This document shows, one piece after another, positions 1 to 6,940 of a stretch of 18,361 bases of DNA (positions are counted from its first letter, which is position 1; each line of letters begins with the position of its first letter). Both the position numbers and the translations under genes were made by a program. Source of the stretch: Thermoplasmata archaeon (lineage in GTDB: Archaea; Thermoplasmatota; Thermoplasmata; Thermoplasmatales; Thermoplasmataceae); the NCBI GenBank assembly GCA_021797025.1, contig JAKAAK010000029.1:1-18361 (forward strand), in the 5' to 3' direction. A model generated the notes under the pieces. The model had not been told where the DNA came from, did not search any database, and saw only the letters and a program-made list of their open reading frames with translations.

Positions 1-812
1 ATTTCATTGACTGACATTTTATATGATGTCTGCCGTTTTTTACCGCCGGGCAATTTTATTTCTGCAATTTCATTGCTGGATAATTTTATTTTTAACTGTT
101 CTACGAGTATATCAAGGTCTTCTGGATAGGTTTTTATTCCATTGTTCCTCAGAAATTCTTTCATATGGTTTACTATGGCATTGTCTATATCCTGCCCGCC
201 GAGATTGACATTGCCGTATGTTCCCAGAACATTGAAATTATTTCCCTTAATATTGACAATACTTACATCTGTTGTCCCGGCTCCCATGTCAAATACCAGA
301 ATGTTTTTATTGTCTATCCCCGGATTTTTTGACCTGTAAGCTATTGCAGCTGCGGTAGGTTCCGACACAAACCGTTTTACTTTTATGCCGGCAATATTGG
401 CTGCCTCCATGGTAGCATTCCTCTGATTCTGATCAAACCTTGCAGGTACGGCTATTACTGCATCTTTCATTTGAGAATTCAGATACCTTTCAGAAATATT
501 TTTGATTTCTTTTAATATTATGGCACTGAGCTCAACAGGAGAGTGGAAATTTCCGTTAGACTGGTACAGATATTCCGTGCCCATCTTTGTCTTGAAAGCC
601 TCGGCACCTGAAGCTTTTCCCGCTTTTATGATCTTTACTGCATCCTTTCCTGTAAACATCCGGTCAGACCGGTCGAATGCAATTACACTTTTCATTGAAT
701 AATCACTTTTATTGTTTAATGGTATAATCACTGTATTTATCCTGTTATCAGAAATCTCGCTGTATGCGGCTGCTGAATTCCTGGTACCCAGATCTATTCC
801 AATTGAAAACAT
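1..812 (-). CDS. Hsp70-family (DnaK-like) ATPase, N-terminal part, cut by window edge
   Basis: I translated the minus strand from the ATG at 812 and found 270 uninterrupted codons running off the window. The protein has the Hsp70 nucleotide-binding layout: phosphate-1 loop GIDLGTRNS (residues 5-13), a likely catalytic Lys in EAFKTKMG (K74), AVPARFDQNQR (121-131, matching DnaK TVPAYFNDAQR), EPTAAAIAY (151-159), phosphate-2 loop VFDMGAGTTDVSI (173-185) and LGGQDID. Hsp70 proteins are ATP-driven chaperones. The second Thr of the usual GTTNS is Arg here (R11), and the phosphate-2 loop reads MGAGTTD instead of LGGGTFD. Subdomain IB looks shorter than in DnaK. These differences suggest a divergent Hsp70 paralogue, not the housekeeping DnaK. 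The substrate-binding half is outside the window, so its presence cannot be judged. It diverges from the unknown gene at 933. Family assignment is firm; client and role are unknown. Confidence 0.9.
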   Translation of the reverse strand, partial: MFSIGIDLGTRNSAAAYSEISDNRINTVIIPLNNKSDYSMKSVIAFDRSDRMFTGKDAVKIIKAGKASGAEAFKTKMGTEYLYQSNGNFHSPVELSAIILKEIKNISERYLNSQMKDAVIAVPARFDQNQRNATMEAANIAGIKVKRFVSEPTAAAIAYRSKNPGIDNKNILVFDMGAGTTDVSIVNIKGNNFNVLGTYGNVNLGGQDIDNAIVNHMKEFLRNNGIKTYPEDLDILVEQLKIKLSSNEIAEIKLPGGKKRQTSYKMSVNE

Positions 813-932
813 ATAAATACACCCGTTTTATCTGTATTTTTTCAATAACCTGATCATGTATAAGTATTATTGTATGACCGATGAATGACAAAATTTAAGT
901 ATATGTAAGGATTATATCTAATGTGCATCTAA
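813..932. promoter_or_regulatory. Divergent promoter region between Hsp70-like gene and unknown gene
   Basis: This 120-base spacer holds the start signals of both flanking genes. The plus-strand side has a TATA-like AT tract with the core TTTAAGTATA at 894-903, about 30-35 bases upstream of the ATG at 933. On the minus side the tract at about 834-845 is A/T rich, but no single strong box stands out. No clear Shine-Dalgarno sequence precedes either start, so near-leaderless messages are likely. Shared regulation of the two genes is an inference from the arrangement. Confidence 0.45.
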
Positions 933-2198
933 ATGGCGTGGTATGAAGTCATTAATGGTTCTGCAGGTTCTGCATATAATAAGAGGCTATACAGTATAAT
1001 AGGCCAGAAATTCGGTCTTTTTTATTTCAACAGGGATAACAGGATACATGTATTTTTGAATACTAACACCAGATTTTCCTTTGTAAAACAATCAGTTCAG
1101 CTAGACCCTATCGACGAAATGCCGAAAATGAATCATTATTTCGTTTCGGGGAATAGAAAGGAAAAGGATTATTACGACACAGGAGTCGAATTCTCAGACA
1201 TAAGGGAAATCATAGACAAACTCCAGGACGGCCAGGGAGTCATGTTCTGGTTCATGTATTATAATAAAAAACCTTCAAAGGATCAGTATGTCCTTCAGGA
1301 GGATAAGTATCTTGTAAAGATAATTTTCATGCACAGAATTGATAAATTCAGCAAGAAAAAGTCCGATGAAGATTTGAATAACGTCATACTGGGAATGATT
1401 CAGAATTCCATAAAAACAGAAATTACATGGAAAGAAATCCAGGGAAAGAAAAATAAGATTTATGATGGAAAAATGATGAAGCCTTTGCTGGTGAGCAGCA
1501 AAAAGATAATTTATACATATAAGGCAAGGATCGAAAATTTCCTGGAGCTGGATTACAGCACAAAGGAAATGAAGCTTCCATCACACCAGCAGGAGGAGTC
1601 CGGATATTTAGAATTCAAGAGGGATGAATCTGATAACGCAGTAGTCCTTGACCAGAAATCAGAAGTTATTAATTCCATGGCTACCGGAGAAAAGACCGGG
1701 TTAATATCCGGTGACGGAAAAATCGGGATTGCTGCTAAAGTCATTAATGAGGCACTCAAGACCGGAAGGGATATTGCAATACTCAATACAGCGAAATTCG
1801 ATCCTTTTAAAAATATAATAAACAGCAATGCAAGCTTCAGTATCAAACGCTTTGATATCAGTTCTGAATACTATGACAAAAGAGTCGTAACATCCCCACA
1901 GGACAGCCAGGCACTTGCATCCAAGCTCTGGGCAGGATTTATTACAGGCACAGAATCATTGAGAAATCCTCTTATTATAGTAAATACATCAAATGACCTA
2001 ATACCTGTATCAGGCAACGGCATACCATTATATGAAAATGAGTTCTGGAGCAGCTTCTTCAAGTACTATAATACCGGAAGCAACGGCATGGGCATAGCCT
2101 TCCTGAAAGAGGGAGAACTTGAATCAATGAAATTATACGTTGATTATGCAATTAAGGCTGCTACAGATGATGAAACGTTTGATATAATCAAGAATTAA
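933..2198 (+). CDS. Unrecognised 421-residue protein, divergent from Hsp70-like gene
   Basis: I do not recognise this family. The ORF is clearly coding: long, low in cysteine, with a balanced charged composition and no shadow ORF on the other strand that makes sense. The N-terminal half (about 1-210) is rich in aromatic and Lys residues and looks soluble; there is no signal peptide or membrane segment. Around 250-290 the pattern LISGDGKIGIAAKVINEAL followed by a hydrophobic strand (IAILNTAKF) resembles a strand-loop-helix-strand of a P-loop NTPase, but it lacks the GK[ST] signature. A second hydrophobic strand, NPLIIVNTS, lies near 343-351. A degenerate nucleotide-binding fold is possible but unproven. 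It shares a divergent promoter region with the Hsp70-like gene, so it could be a partner or client. Its TAA stop overlaps the stop of the convergent HAD gene in a shared TTAA. Confidence 0.85.
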   Translation: MAWYEVINGSAGSAYNKRLYSIIGQKFGLFYFNRDNRIHVFLNTNTRFSFVKQSVQLDPIDEMPKMNHYFVSGNRKEKDYYDTGVEFSDIREIIDKLQDGQGVMFWFMYYNKKPSKDQYVLQEDKYLVKIIFMHRIDKFSKKKSDEDLNNVILGMIQNSIKTEITWKEIQGKKNKIYDGKMMKPLLVSSKKIIYTYKARIENFLELDYSTKEMKLPSHQQEESGYLEFKRDESDNAVVLDQKSEVINSMATGEKTGLISGDGKIGIAAKVINEALKTGRDIAILNTAKFDPFKNIINSNASFSIKRFDISSEYYDKRVVTSPQDSQALASKLWAGFITGTESLRNPLIIVNTSNDLIPVSGNGIPLYENEFWSSFFKYYNTGSNGMGIAFLKEGELESMKLYVDYAIKAATDDETFDIIKN

Positions 2199-2653
2199 CT
2201 GTAACCGTGTACTTTTATAAATTTTATTCCCAGTTTCGATGCCATTTTTCCATCGGTTTTTTCATTATCGCCTATTACTATTGATGATTTTACATCTATA
2301 TCGTATTTTTCAGCAGCCATTTCTATGAGCCCGGTTTCAGGTTTCCTACATTTGCATGATTCCTCGGGTGTATGCGGGCAGTAAAAAAAATCCTCTATCT
2401 TTATTCCATGCTTAATGAATATTTCTCCGAGCTTAGCATTGAATAATTTCATGTCTTCAATATTATAATAACCCCTGTTAATGCCTGACTGATTGGTTAT
2501 AACTATGATAATATAACCATTGTCATAATAGCTTTTTAATAAGGGAATCATATCCTCATAGATTTTCAGGTCTGAAATTTTGTGTGTATAGCCATTATCA
2601 TAATTCAGAGTGCCATCACGGTCCACAAAAACAGCCTTTCTAGTTGAAGTCAC
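2195..2653 (-). CDS. gmhB: GmhB-type HAD phosphatase (D,D-heptose 1,7-bisphosphate phosphatase-like)
   Basis: This 152-residue protein has the complete HAD-IIIA phosphatase pattern. The nucleophile motif is DRDGT (D11, D13), motif II is ITNQSGINRG (T53), motif III includes CRKPETG with K104, and motif IV is IGDNEKTD (D129, D134). The zinc site typical of GmhB and the HisB phosphatase domain is present as CPH (C92, H94) and CKC (C100, C102). Family members remove a phosphate from heptose bisphosphate for nucleotide-heptose synthesis, or act on histidinol phosphate. Length matches the roughly 150-190 residues usual for the family. The start is GTG at 2653: the ATG two bases upstream is out of frame and meets a stop at once. 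The neighbouring FkbM-like gene on the same strand would fit glycan metabolism, but no other sugar gene is in view. Substrate choice between heptose and another sugar phosphate is open. Confidence 0.87.
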   Translation of the reverse strand: MTSTRKAVFVDRDGTLNYDNGYTHKISDLKIYEDMIPLLKSYYDNGYIIIVITNQSGINRGYYNIEDMKLFNAKLGEIFIKHGIKIEDFFYCPHTPEESCKCRKPETGLIEMAAEKYDIDVKSSIVIGDNEKTDGKMASKLGIKFIKVHGYS

Positions 2654-2740
2654 ATTATTATGATTATAACATAAATTTAAAATTTGTGATAAGATGTAAT
2701 CTTATATCCTTATTTTCAGAAATAATTATTATTTATAAGA

Positions 2741-3550
2741 TCAGAGTTCTGCGCAGACAAAGCCGGTATTGGGATCTGCATTTTTCAAAGCCCTTTTCTT
2801 CAAAGTTACAGTGAAGCCTGCATCCTCTAACCTCTTCTTTATTTCATTGGGAGAACCTTCATAAAGAATCTGTATACGCTTGAACATTTTCAGGGTCTCA
2901 TCTTCCTCAGATTGAAGTTTTTTAATTGAGGCTGTTCCATCAACTTTGAGAACAGCGGTATCCAGCTTGTACTTTACCATTAAATCCTTCAGGGCAACAT
3001 CGTTTTTTCCGTTGCAGTATGTTGATCTGACTACAATAACACGCTTTTCAAGGTCGTTTGCCTTCACGTTTTTTGAAAGCGTATCATAAAATGATTCCTC
3101 CGGGACAGCTATAACAGTTTTAGACTCACTTAATGTAAAGTATATGGGAGAATCACCGACCTTGCTCCCTATATCTATTACATTTTCATCTGCAACGTTG
3201 AGGAATGCATATTCATTGCCGCCGAAGGTACCGAGAAAGTTATGGTTCTGGTCCATGTTGCACATGAAGAGCTGCCCCGATTTATACTTGAAGTTCATGC
3301 ATCCGGGAACAATCGAATTTTCGAAGGTAAAGAAATCAAGATTGCTATTACAAAGATTATTTTCAACACATAGTGCATAAAGGCGTGTTTTCTGCATGTT
3401 CCAGAAGGAATCTTTTCCGTTCTGGGCTATTATCTTTATATGCTCTTTCTTTGTAGCTAAATCAAGCATAACATGCCTGTAATTTTTATATGCCATTTTG
3501 TATCTACTCATTGATTGTGTCAGACTCATTGATGGAAATAGAAAATACAT
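2741..3550 (-). CDS. FkbM-like methyltransferase-fold protein with degenerate motifs
   Basis: The central region VIDIGSKVGDSPIYF (about 116-130) resembles the SAM-binding motif I of FkbM-family methyltransferases (usual form VIDVGANIGDSPIYF). KNVKANDLEKRVIVV follows, as in the family, and the C-terminal ILYEGSPNEIKKRLEDAGF matches the usual end strand and helix. FkbM enzymes O-methylate sugars and natural products. Several expected residues differ. GANIG is GSKVG, the acidic end of strand 2 (normally EP) is VPEES, and the usual KxDxEG motif is KVDGTAS. Catalytic activity is therefore doubtful. The ATG at 3550 is the longest start, but a strong TATA box overlaps it (3550-3558), which points to leaderless initiation at Met8 (3529). 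The gene reads toward the HAD phosphatase 87 bases downstream. Fold assignment is good; function is uncertain. Confidence 0.78.
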   Translation of the reverse strand: MYFLFPSMSLTQSMSRYKMAYKNYRHVMLDLATKKEHIKIIAQNGKDSFWNMQKTRLYALCVENNLCNSNLDFFTFENSIVPGCMNFKYKSGQLFMCNMDQNHNFLGTFGGNEYAFLNVADENVIDIGSKVGDSPIYFTLSESKTVIAVPEESFYDTLSKNVKANDLEKRVIVVRSTYCNGKNDVALKDLMVKYKLDTAVLKVDGTASIKKLQSEEDETLKMFKRIQILYEGSPNEIKKRLEDAGFTVTLKKRALKNADPNTGFVCAEL

Positions 3551-3558
3551 TTATAAAG
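3550..3558 (-). promoter_or_regulatory. TATA box of the FkbM-like gene
   Basis: Minus-strand CTTTATAAA lies at 3558-3550. Its centre is about 25 bases upstream of the ATG of Met8 at 3529, the spacing seen for other genes here. It overlaps the longest possible start codon, so it argues against initiation at 3550. Confidence 0.5.
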
Positions 3559-3570
3559 TTATATTCGCTT

Positions 3571-3648
3571 TTAGTGTAAATTCCTTACGACCAGTCTGGG
3601 CTGTTCCCATTTGAATTTATTGGTACCGGTTTTATCGTATAAGTTCAT
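3571..3648 (-). CDS. Possible 25-residue peptide with a KWEQPRLVV stretch
   Basis: ATG at 3648 opens a 25-codon ORF ending in TAA at 3571. A TATA element (3671-3682) is centred about 28 bases upstream, as expected for an expressed near-leaderless message. The peptide starts MNLYDKTGTNKF and continues KWEQPRLVVRNLH. The K-W-E-x-P-x-L pattern resembles leader segments of several ribosomally made, modified peptides, where W/Y-x-x-P-x-L is recognised by a RiPP recognition element. No radical SAM enzyme, RRE protein or protease is nearby; the next gene on the strand is the degenerate FkbM-like protein. It may equally be a chance ORF or a remnant of a longer coding region. Low confidence. Confidence 0.3.
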   Translation of the reverse strand: MNLYDKTGTNKFKWEQPRLVVRNLH

Positions 3649-3670
3649 CTGGAAGATTTAAAACTAAAGT

Positions 3671-3682
3671 ATTTTATATAAG
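3671..3682. promoter_or_regulatory. Possible bidirectional TATA element between two small ORFs
   Basis: The tract ATTTTATATAAG reads as a TATA box on both strands. It lies about 23-26 bases upstream of the plus-strand ATG at 3700 and about 28 bases upstream of the minus-strand ATG at 3648. This supports expression of both small ORFs, but AT-rich DNA gives chance TATA matches. Confidence 0.45.
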
Positions 3683-3699
3683 TATATAATATAAATAAT

Positions 3700-3834
3700 A
3701 TGGCAAGCAAAAGGATACTGAACCATTCCAATGGTAAATACTATAAGATCAGGCAGAGAAATACAGAAAATGGTACAAAAGGCCAGATACTGGGTCTCTG
3801 GCATCCGCCCAGAAAAGAAAAACATAGAAAGTAA
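3700..3834 (+). CDS. Small very basic 44-residue protein
   Basis: ATG at 3700 to TAA at 3832-3834 encodes 44 residues. The coding base composition is clearly less AT-rich than the flanks, and the stop is followed by AT-rich DNA. The protein is very basic, beginning MASKRILNH, with GKYYKIRQR in the middle and LWHPPRKEKHRK at the end. It has no membrane segment or signal peptide and no CxxC zinc motif. A TATA element sits just upstream at the spacing for a leaderless message. Basic proteins of this size are often ribosome- or nucleic-acid-associated, but I cannot name the family and assign no function. Confidence 0.62.
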   Translation: MASKRILNHSNGKYYKIRQRNTENGTKGQILGLWHPPRKEKHRK

Positions 3835-3987
3835 TATTATGTGTTTTATAAGGTCATATGAATTTTCAAAATAGCTTTTAAAGATAATAGAATGATTTAA
3901 AATATCATCTATCCATAAGTGATATTAAATTAAGTTATAACAGGAATTGCAGCCTTAAAAATATCAGCATTTGAAAAGGCAATTGTG

Positions 3988-4020
3988 ATAAAAATAAGTA
4001 GATATTATATAATAAAAAGT
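3988..4020 (-). terminator. T-rich terminator tract after the thermopsin gene
   Basis: Directly after the thermopsin stop codon the minus strand reads ACTTTTTATT, followed by a second T run (TTATTTTTAT) within about 30 bases. Oligo-T tracts of this kind end transcription in archaea. No stem is evident. Confidence 0.45.
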
Positions 4021-4021
4021 T

Positions 4022-6586
4022 TTATTTTTTTCTTCTTATTACTATAATGGCTGCACCTAAAGCTATTATAATAAGAGATACAAGTCCTATCATATAAATA
4101 TCCGAACCTGGCAAATTAAAGGGTATTTTTTTCATAGAATTATGTGTATATGTTGTTTCTTCAGTTATATTGCTGCCGTTTACTTTTACGTTTCCAGATG
4201 GTGATACAGTATATCCCGATATACCGTTAACTGTATAGGAATAGGTACCATTAACTTCTAAGAATAATATTGTAGTAGACGTCGAGGATTCCTCTGTACT
4301 ATTAAGTATTATAACCCATGATGTGCCTGCTGGTAATCCATTTTCAATGAACGTCACATTATATTCCTGTAATACAAAGGATATTGGAACAGTTGTGTTT
4401 CTGCCATTTACATATACTTCCCCTGATATGTTTTTGTAATCCAGTGATGTTGCTGAATAGTGGTATGTTCCATTTGTCAGCTGGAATGTGTATAAATAAT
4501 GTGTTAAAGTATATGTTTTACCATTGAGGATAATATTCCATGTTATGCCTGACTTTAATCCAGATTCTTTAAATGTTACATTGAACGTTACCTTTGAGAA
4601 GGATATGTTTTGAGAAATAGGTTTACCGTTTATCCTGAATGAACCTGATGATATGGGTGCCCTGTAAATATGATTTGATGTGGCAATTGTGAATGTATAT
4701 GTACCATTGGTAAGGGTAAAAATGTATGATGTCCCTGAAATTGGTCCTGAATTATTATCTGTTAAATTCACATACCATGTTGTTCCTGATGGTAATCCTG
4801 CTGATATAAATGTTATATTATATTCCTGTAATACAAATGATATTGAAACAGTTGTGTTCCTGCCATTTACATATACTTCTCCTGATATGTTTTTGTAATC
4901 CAGTGATGTTGCTGAATAGTGGTATGTTCCATTTGTCAGATGGAATGTGTATGATTGCCCTGTTATTGCCCCGGAATTATAAACGGTACTATTCTCTTCG
5001 ACTATTTTTATATTCCATATACCGGAATTTAATCCCATTTCTTTAAAAGTAGCATTGTATGTTAATTCTTTAAAAGTGACTGGGATCGTTATTGGATTTC
5101 CAGTGGCGTTTAATATTCCCGAGGAAATAATAGGAATATATAGATTATTAGAAGTTGTTATAGTATAAGAATAATTGCCATTATATTCATAGAGACTGAT
5201 ATAATTATTCGAAGAATTGTAATAATGACCAGTTAAGTTTACATCCCATTCTGTTCCTGATGGAAGCCCGGTTTCAGTAAAGGTTATCAGAGTTTGATCT
5301 AATTTAATACTCTTATACTCTCCAGCTGTCAGCTCTATAGTAAATTCTTTGTATAGCAAAGTTCCATTATAAACTTCCATTTTATAATAACCCGGAGCAA
5401 GAGTCATATTTATTTCATCATTTACAAATTTTTCAGGCGTTCCATTGATATATAAGGTGCCGGATGCCAGGGGCATTGAAATATTGAGCGTTGATATATC
5501 ACTGGAATTATAAACCTGCCCGAGCTGCCCGGGTCCTGGATTTATGCTTTCAAAAATTGTTCCATTAGATTTATAATAACATCCGGATGATACAACGTTT
5601 GCTATAGTTTCAGCTGTGTCTGTCCCAAAATTATAAGCACTTCGTATTTCCTGATAATTATGACCGTTCCAGTACTGAATACTCAAACTCACATTGGATT
5701 TCATATCTACAGTAGAGGATCCATCTCCGGGGCCGCCCAGTATTAACTCAGCATCATAAAAGCTGTATCCATCTGGTTCATAAGTATAGCCGTCTACCAC
5801 AAACCCTAGGTCTACGGTAAGATTGTTTACAAACGTAAATACGGGGCTGTCGTAAGTAACCCAGCCATAACCATCGTTATACATGAAATCAACTTGCGGC
5901 TTTCCATTACTGGTTACTGTGCTATTTACCATAAAATCAATAGTAGAAGGATATATTAAACTAAGGCAGTTTCCTGGAAGGCTATTATTTGCATAGCTAT
6001 AGTAGAAATGAGTTCCGGATGAGTTTCCAACTGTTCCATTTCCTGATAATGTAGAATTGTGCATATTAGCACTTTGAGAAGTCAAATTCCATATATTGTC
6101 TAAAAAGGCAATATCATGTGAGGTTGTATTAACGTAGGCAACGTCCTGTACCCAGTAAACATATAAACTGTTCCCATCATAAAATGCCATATTCAGGTTA
6201 AACTGAAAGGTCATACATTTATTATTTGTGGTATTATTTACAACGCTCAAAGAATTTATATTGACAGAACTGAGAAATGAAGTTGTGTTGTATCTATAAG
6301 CCTGATTGGATGTGCCTGCATTTTCTATTCCGAAATCAGCAAGGCCCATTGGAGCCGGCTCGTTTTGATATAATTCAGTCGGGTCTACAGTGTCTGTCGA
6401 GCTTATTAAATTTTTCCGAACTGTCGACATTGATTTGCTATAATGCTTCATTGCTGTTTGACCCTGAATCCGATCCGTTTTTTCTGAGATTGATCCTAAT
6501 GGCGCTAAAGCCCCAAAAATTAGTAATAATACGACAATTATACTAATAATTACAATTACCTGTTTTTTCTGTATACAGTGAAACAT
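4022..6586 (-). CDS. Membrane-anchored thermopsin (peptidase family A5) with five tandem repeat domains
   Basis: This 854-residue exported protein has five parts. A basic start and hydrophobic segment (about 9-31) form the signal anchor. A thermopsin peptidase domain follows (about 70-430), recognisable by NEPAPMGLADFG (75-86), YRYNTTSFL, YVYWVQDVAYVNT, LDNIWNLTS, YNDGYGWVTYD, YEPDGYSFYDAELILGGPG (269-287), QYWNGHNYQE and NFGTDTAETI. Five repeats of about 75-80 residues come next (about 433, 508, 589, 667 and 741 onward), each opening with a version of VTFKESGL.SGT.W. A C-terminal membrane helix (about 828-850) ends in RRKK. Thermopsins are acid proteases working outside the cell at low pH; their catalytic residues are not well established. 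Many N-x-S/T sequons suggest N-glycosylation. Classical thermopsins are much shorter, so the repeats and tail are a surface-tethering extension. The start at 6586 has a TATA box at the right distance. Repeats 2 and 4 are nearly identical in DNA. Confidence 0.92.
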   Translation of the reverse strand: MFHCIQKKQVIVIISIIVVLLLIFGALAPLGSISEKTDRIQGQTAMKHYSKSMSTVRKNLISSTDTVDPTELYQNEPAPMGLADFGIENAGTSNQAYRYNTTSFLSSVNINSLSVVNNTTNNKCMTFQFNLNMAFYDGNSLYVYWVQDVAYVNTTSHDIAFLDNIWNLTSQSANMHNSTLSGNGTVGNSSGTHFYYSYANNSLPGNCLSLIYPSTIDFMVNSTVTSNGKPQVDFMYNDGYGWVTYDSPVFTFVNNLTVDLGFVVDGYTYEPDGYSFYDAELILGGPGDGSSTVDMKSNVSLSIQYWNGHNYQEIRSAYNFGTDTAETIANVVSSGCYYKSNGTIFESINPGPGQLGQVYNSSDISTLNISMPLASGTLYINGTPEKFVNDEINMTLAPGYYKMEVYNGTLLYKEFTIELTAGEYKSIKLDQTLITFTETGLPSGTEWDVNLTGHYYNSSNNYISLYEYNGNYSYTITTSNNLYIPIISSGILNATGNPITIPVTFKELTYNATFKEMGLNSGIWNIKIVEENSTVYNSGAITGQSYTFHLTNGTYHYSATSLDYKNISGEVYVNGRNTTVSISFVLQEYNITFISAGLPSGTTWYVNLTDNNSGPISGTSYIFTLTNGTYTFTIATSNHIYRAPISSGSFRINGKPISQNISFSKVTFNVTFKESGLKSGITWNIILNGKTYTLTHYLYTFQLTNGTYHYSATSLDYKNISGEVYVNGRNTTVPISFVLQEYNVTFIENGLPAGTSWVIILNSTEESSTSTTILFLEVNGTYSYTVNGISGYTVSPSGNVKVNGSNITEETTYTHNSMKKIPFNLPGSDIYMIGLVSLIIIALGAAIIVIRRKK
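4358..4493. repeat. Internal direct repeat, copy 1 (thermopsin repeat 4)
   Basis: About 136 bases match 4817-4952 with only a few mismatches, at an offset of 459 bases (153 codons). The encoded segment LTNGTYHYSATSLDYKNISG and the residues after it are the same in both copies except for one Ser/Pro change. The copies sit in repeats 4 and 2 of the protein, with a dissimilar repeat 3 between them. Confidence 0.85.
4817..4952. repeat. Internal direct repeat, copy 2 (thermopsin repeat 2)
   Basis: This is the partner of 4358-4493, in the same orientation and frame 459 bases away. Near-identity at third codon positions points to recent duplication or gene conversion, not selection on protein sequence alone. 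Confidence 0.85.
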
Positions 6587-6604
6587 CTAAAATTCGATAA
6601 TAAT

Positions 6605-6613
6605 GTTATATAA
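6605..6613 (-). promoter_or_regulatory. TATA box of the thermopsin gene
   Basis: Minus-strand TTATATAAC is centred about 24 bases upstream of the ATG at 6586. No Shine-Dalgarno sequence precedes that ATG, so the message is probably leaderless. Confidence 0.55.
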
Positions 6614-6826
6614 TAATGTTTCCTATGACATTACAATTATGACCATGTACAATATTCCGTATATTGATAAATAAGCATTCTAATGAATATATCAATAATC
6701 GTAGGGCAGTATTTATAGAGTTTTTTATTATGACATCTATCACAACAGTTTACGTATGCAAATTATTCCTAAATCTTACCATGCTTTGTTTTCCAACTTC
6801 TCTTATGCTATTCATTCTTTATTGCG

Positions 6827-6940
6827 TTATTTATAACAGGAACTGTACCTGTTTTTCTTCATTATAGTTTCTAAGTTCTCATCTACCATCCAGTTTATTG
6901 TCGCTTCTCTATGCACTATACATATATTGTTATATTCCAT
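6827..6940 (-). CDS. Possible 37-residue protein with Shine-Dalgarno sequence
   Basis: The ATG at 6940 on the minus strand is preceded by ATGAGGTAAAAAGAT, so GAGGT, a good archaeal Shine-Dalgarno core, lies about 8 bases upstream. The ORF has 37 codons and ends in TAA at 6827. It begins MEYNNICIVHREATINWM and has a Lys/Arg-rich C-terminus with two Cys residues in total. I recognise no family. It may be a small protein, or the start of a decayed gene, since AT-rich non-coding DNA follows. Its only positive support is the ribosome binding site. Confidence 0.28.
   Translation of the reverse strand: MEYNNICIVHREATINWMVDENLETIMKKNRYSSCYK

Noticed and set aside
23..702. Plus-strand ORFs at 23-208, 142-339 and 502-702
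   Set aside because: They lie antisense to the continuous Hsp70-family reading frame, whose motifs are unmistakable.
6664..6867. 67-codon plus-strand ORF in the AT-rich gap
   Set aside because: Composition is rich in Phe, Cys, Leu and Ile with no recognisable motif, no ribosome site and no matching TATA box; it fits chance in AT-rich DNA.
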